64,000 nt of DNA from Verrucomicrobiota bacterium (GTDB lineage: Bacteria > Verrucomicrobiota > Verrucomicrobiia > Limisphaerales > JADJPG01): contig JADJPG010000023.1 in NCBI GenBank assembly GCA_016713365.1, forward strand, positions 41,140 to 105,139, in the 5' to 3' direction. Positions 63,556 through 64,000 of the stretch are shown here, piece after piece; within the stretch, counting starts at the first letter, position 1, and the number at the start of each line of letters is the position of its first letter. Both the position numbers and the translations under genes were made by a program. The notes beneath the pieces were generated by a model, which was given only the letters and a program-made list of their open reading frames with translations, did not search any database and was not told where the DNA came from.

Positions 63556-64000
63556 TCACTCAGCACGAACACGATAGAATCGTTGAACCGCCGGGCTGGA
63601 TGAGTCGGTTAGGGTCTGGGCAGAACCATCGCCGGTGACACTTTGGACAGCAGTCCAGTTCTCTCCATCGAGGGAATCCCGACGTTCCAGCCAGTAGTTT
63701 CGCCCCTGAACGGTTTTGATCTTCGTACTGAAACCACTCGCCGCCGTTACGGTTTGGAACAAGGTCAAGTCGCCGTTCAACCGCGCGAGATTGCGTCGTG
63801 TAGCCCCTTTCACGGAGTCGAACGAACCGCCAATGAGCAGGCGCCCATCTGGCTGCAACGCCATCGCCTGCACATAACCGCCGCTGCTTCCCCGAAATGT
63901 AGGCGCAGGGTCGAAGGCTGCATCCACTGAGCCATCCGGATGCAAGCGCGCGAGGTGCAGTCGACCGACCATCGACGGAGACGCCCCCACGTTGGTAAAA
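63556..64000 (-). CDS. delta-60-repeat protein, C-terminal end (runs off the window)
   Basis: The last ~148 residues of a protein whose beginning lies beyond the right edge; the frame is open at 64000. It has a delta-60 (PKD-adjacent, beta-propeller-like) repeat, LARLHPDGSVDAAFDP...VQAMALQPDGRLLIGGSF, then a small end domain (YWLERRDSLDGENWTAVQSVTG...RFYRVRAE) very like the end of the LamG protein at 6059. Such ends are common on large secreted PVC proteins. Confidence 0.82.
   Translation of the reverse strand, partial: FTNVGASPSMVGRLHLARLHPDGSVDAAFDPAPTFRGSSGGYVQAMALQPDGRLLIGGSFDSVKGATRRNLARLNGDLTLFQTVTAASGFSTKIKTVQGRNYWLERRDSLDGENWTAVQSVTGDGSAQTLTDSSSPAVQRFYRVRAE

Noticed and set aside
1..64000. 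tRNA genes, CRISPR arrays, insertion sequences
   Set aside because: No cloverleaf arm sequences, no regular short repeats with spacers and no transposase-like protein were seen by eye; a tRNAscan and repeat finder would be decisive.

Overview
The window is a gene-dense, GC-rich bacterial chromosome segment with no tRNA or rRNA gene, insertion sequence, prophage or CRISPR array that I could see. The protein families point to Verrucomicrobiota or a close PVC relative. They include a Ser/Thr kinase fused to a WD40 propeller, a prepilin-like protein with a C-terminal DG motif, LamG/Ig giant secreted proteins, CotH-family secreted proteins, and a multi-heme CxxCH/PA14 protein in a row with a sorbosone-dehydrogenase-like propeller and a ThuA protein. 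This assignment is inferred from gene content, not from a marker-gene tree.

Layout. 1-12.7 kb: WD40 kinase, class III aminotransferase, secreted phosphodiesterase, a broken LamG/Ig gene, a lipoprotein, a prepilin-like protein and a Sel1 protein. 12.8-14.7 kb: a phosphonate pair (PhnW and a PhnZ-type HD oxygenase). 14.8-19.2 kb: an unusual pyruvate kinase, a Lys/Ala-rich helical protein and a two-domain PPK2. 19.5-28.8 kb: secreted proteins (a DUF3299-like protein, alkaline phosphatase, astacin) and the cytochrome/propeller/ThuA operon. 29-38.9 kb: a DUF116-prenyl synthase fusion, coaE, a lytic transglycosylase-like protein, a DapA-family aldolase, icd, a desaturase, two secreted hydrolases and a DUF3445 protein. 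39-40.4 kb: CheX-CheX-CheY. 40.5-46.4 kb: prmA, a phosphatase, rph, a DHH protein, yebC, a Gre-like factor and a BaiN-type flavoprotein. 46.4-50.6 kb: a response regulator and hybrid-sensor-like histidine kinase. 50.9-53.7 kb: a cytochrome c and modABC. 53.8-57.6 kb: two convergent CotH proteins. 57.8-64 kb: a zinc-ribbon protein, Nudix, ATP-grasp, folP, then cdaA-cdaR-glmM and the end of a delta-60 repeat protein.

Three groups work together. cdaA-cdaR-glmM is the known c-di-AMP/peptidoglycan-precursor module. PhnW and the PhnZ-like protein suggest use of 2-aminoethylphosphonate, next to an alkaline phosphatase and a polyphosphate-dependent AMP kinase further on. The CheX pair with CheY looks like a small phospho-relay output with its phosphatases.

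A striking property of the window is the number of single-base frame breaks in otherwise well-conserved genes (glmM twice, the histidine kinase, its response regulator, the sorbosone-dehydrogenase-like gene, modA, and the LamG gene, which also has an in-frame stop). An essential gene such as glmM broken twice argues for uncorrected indels in the assembly for many of these, so loss of function should not be assumed.
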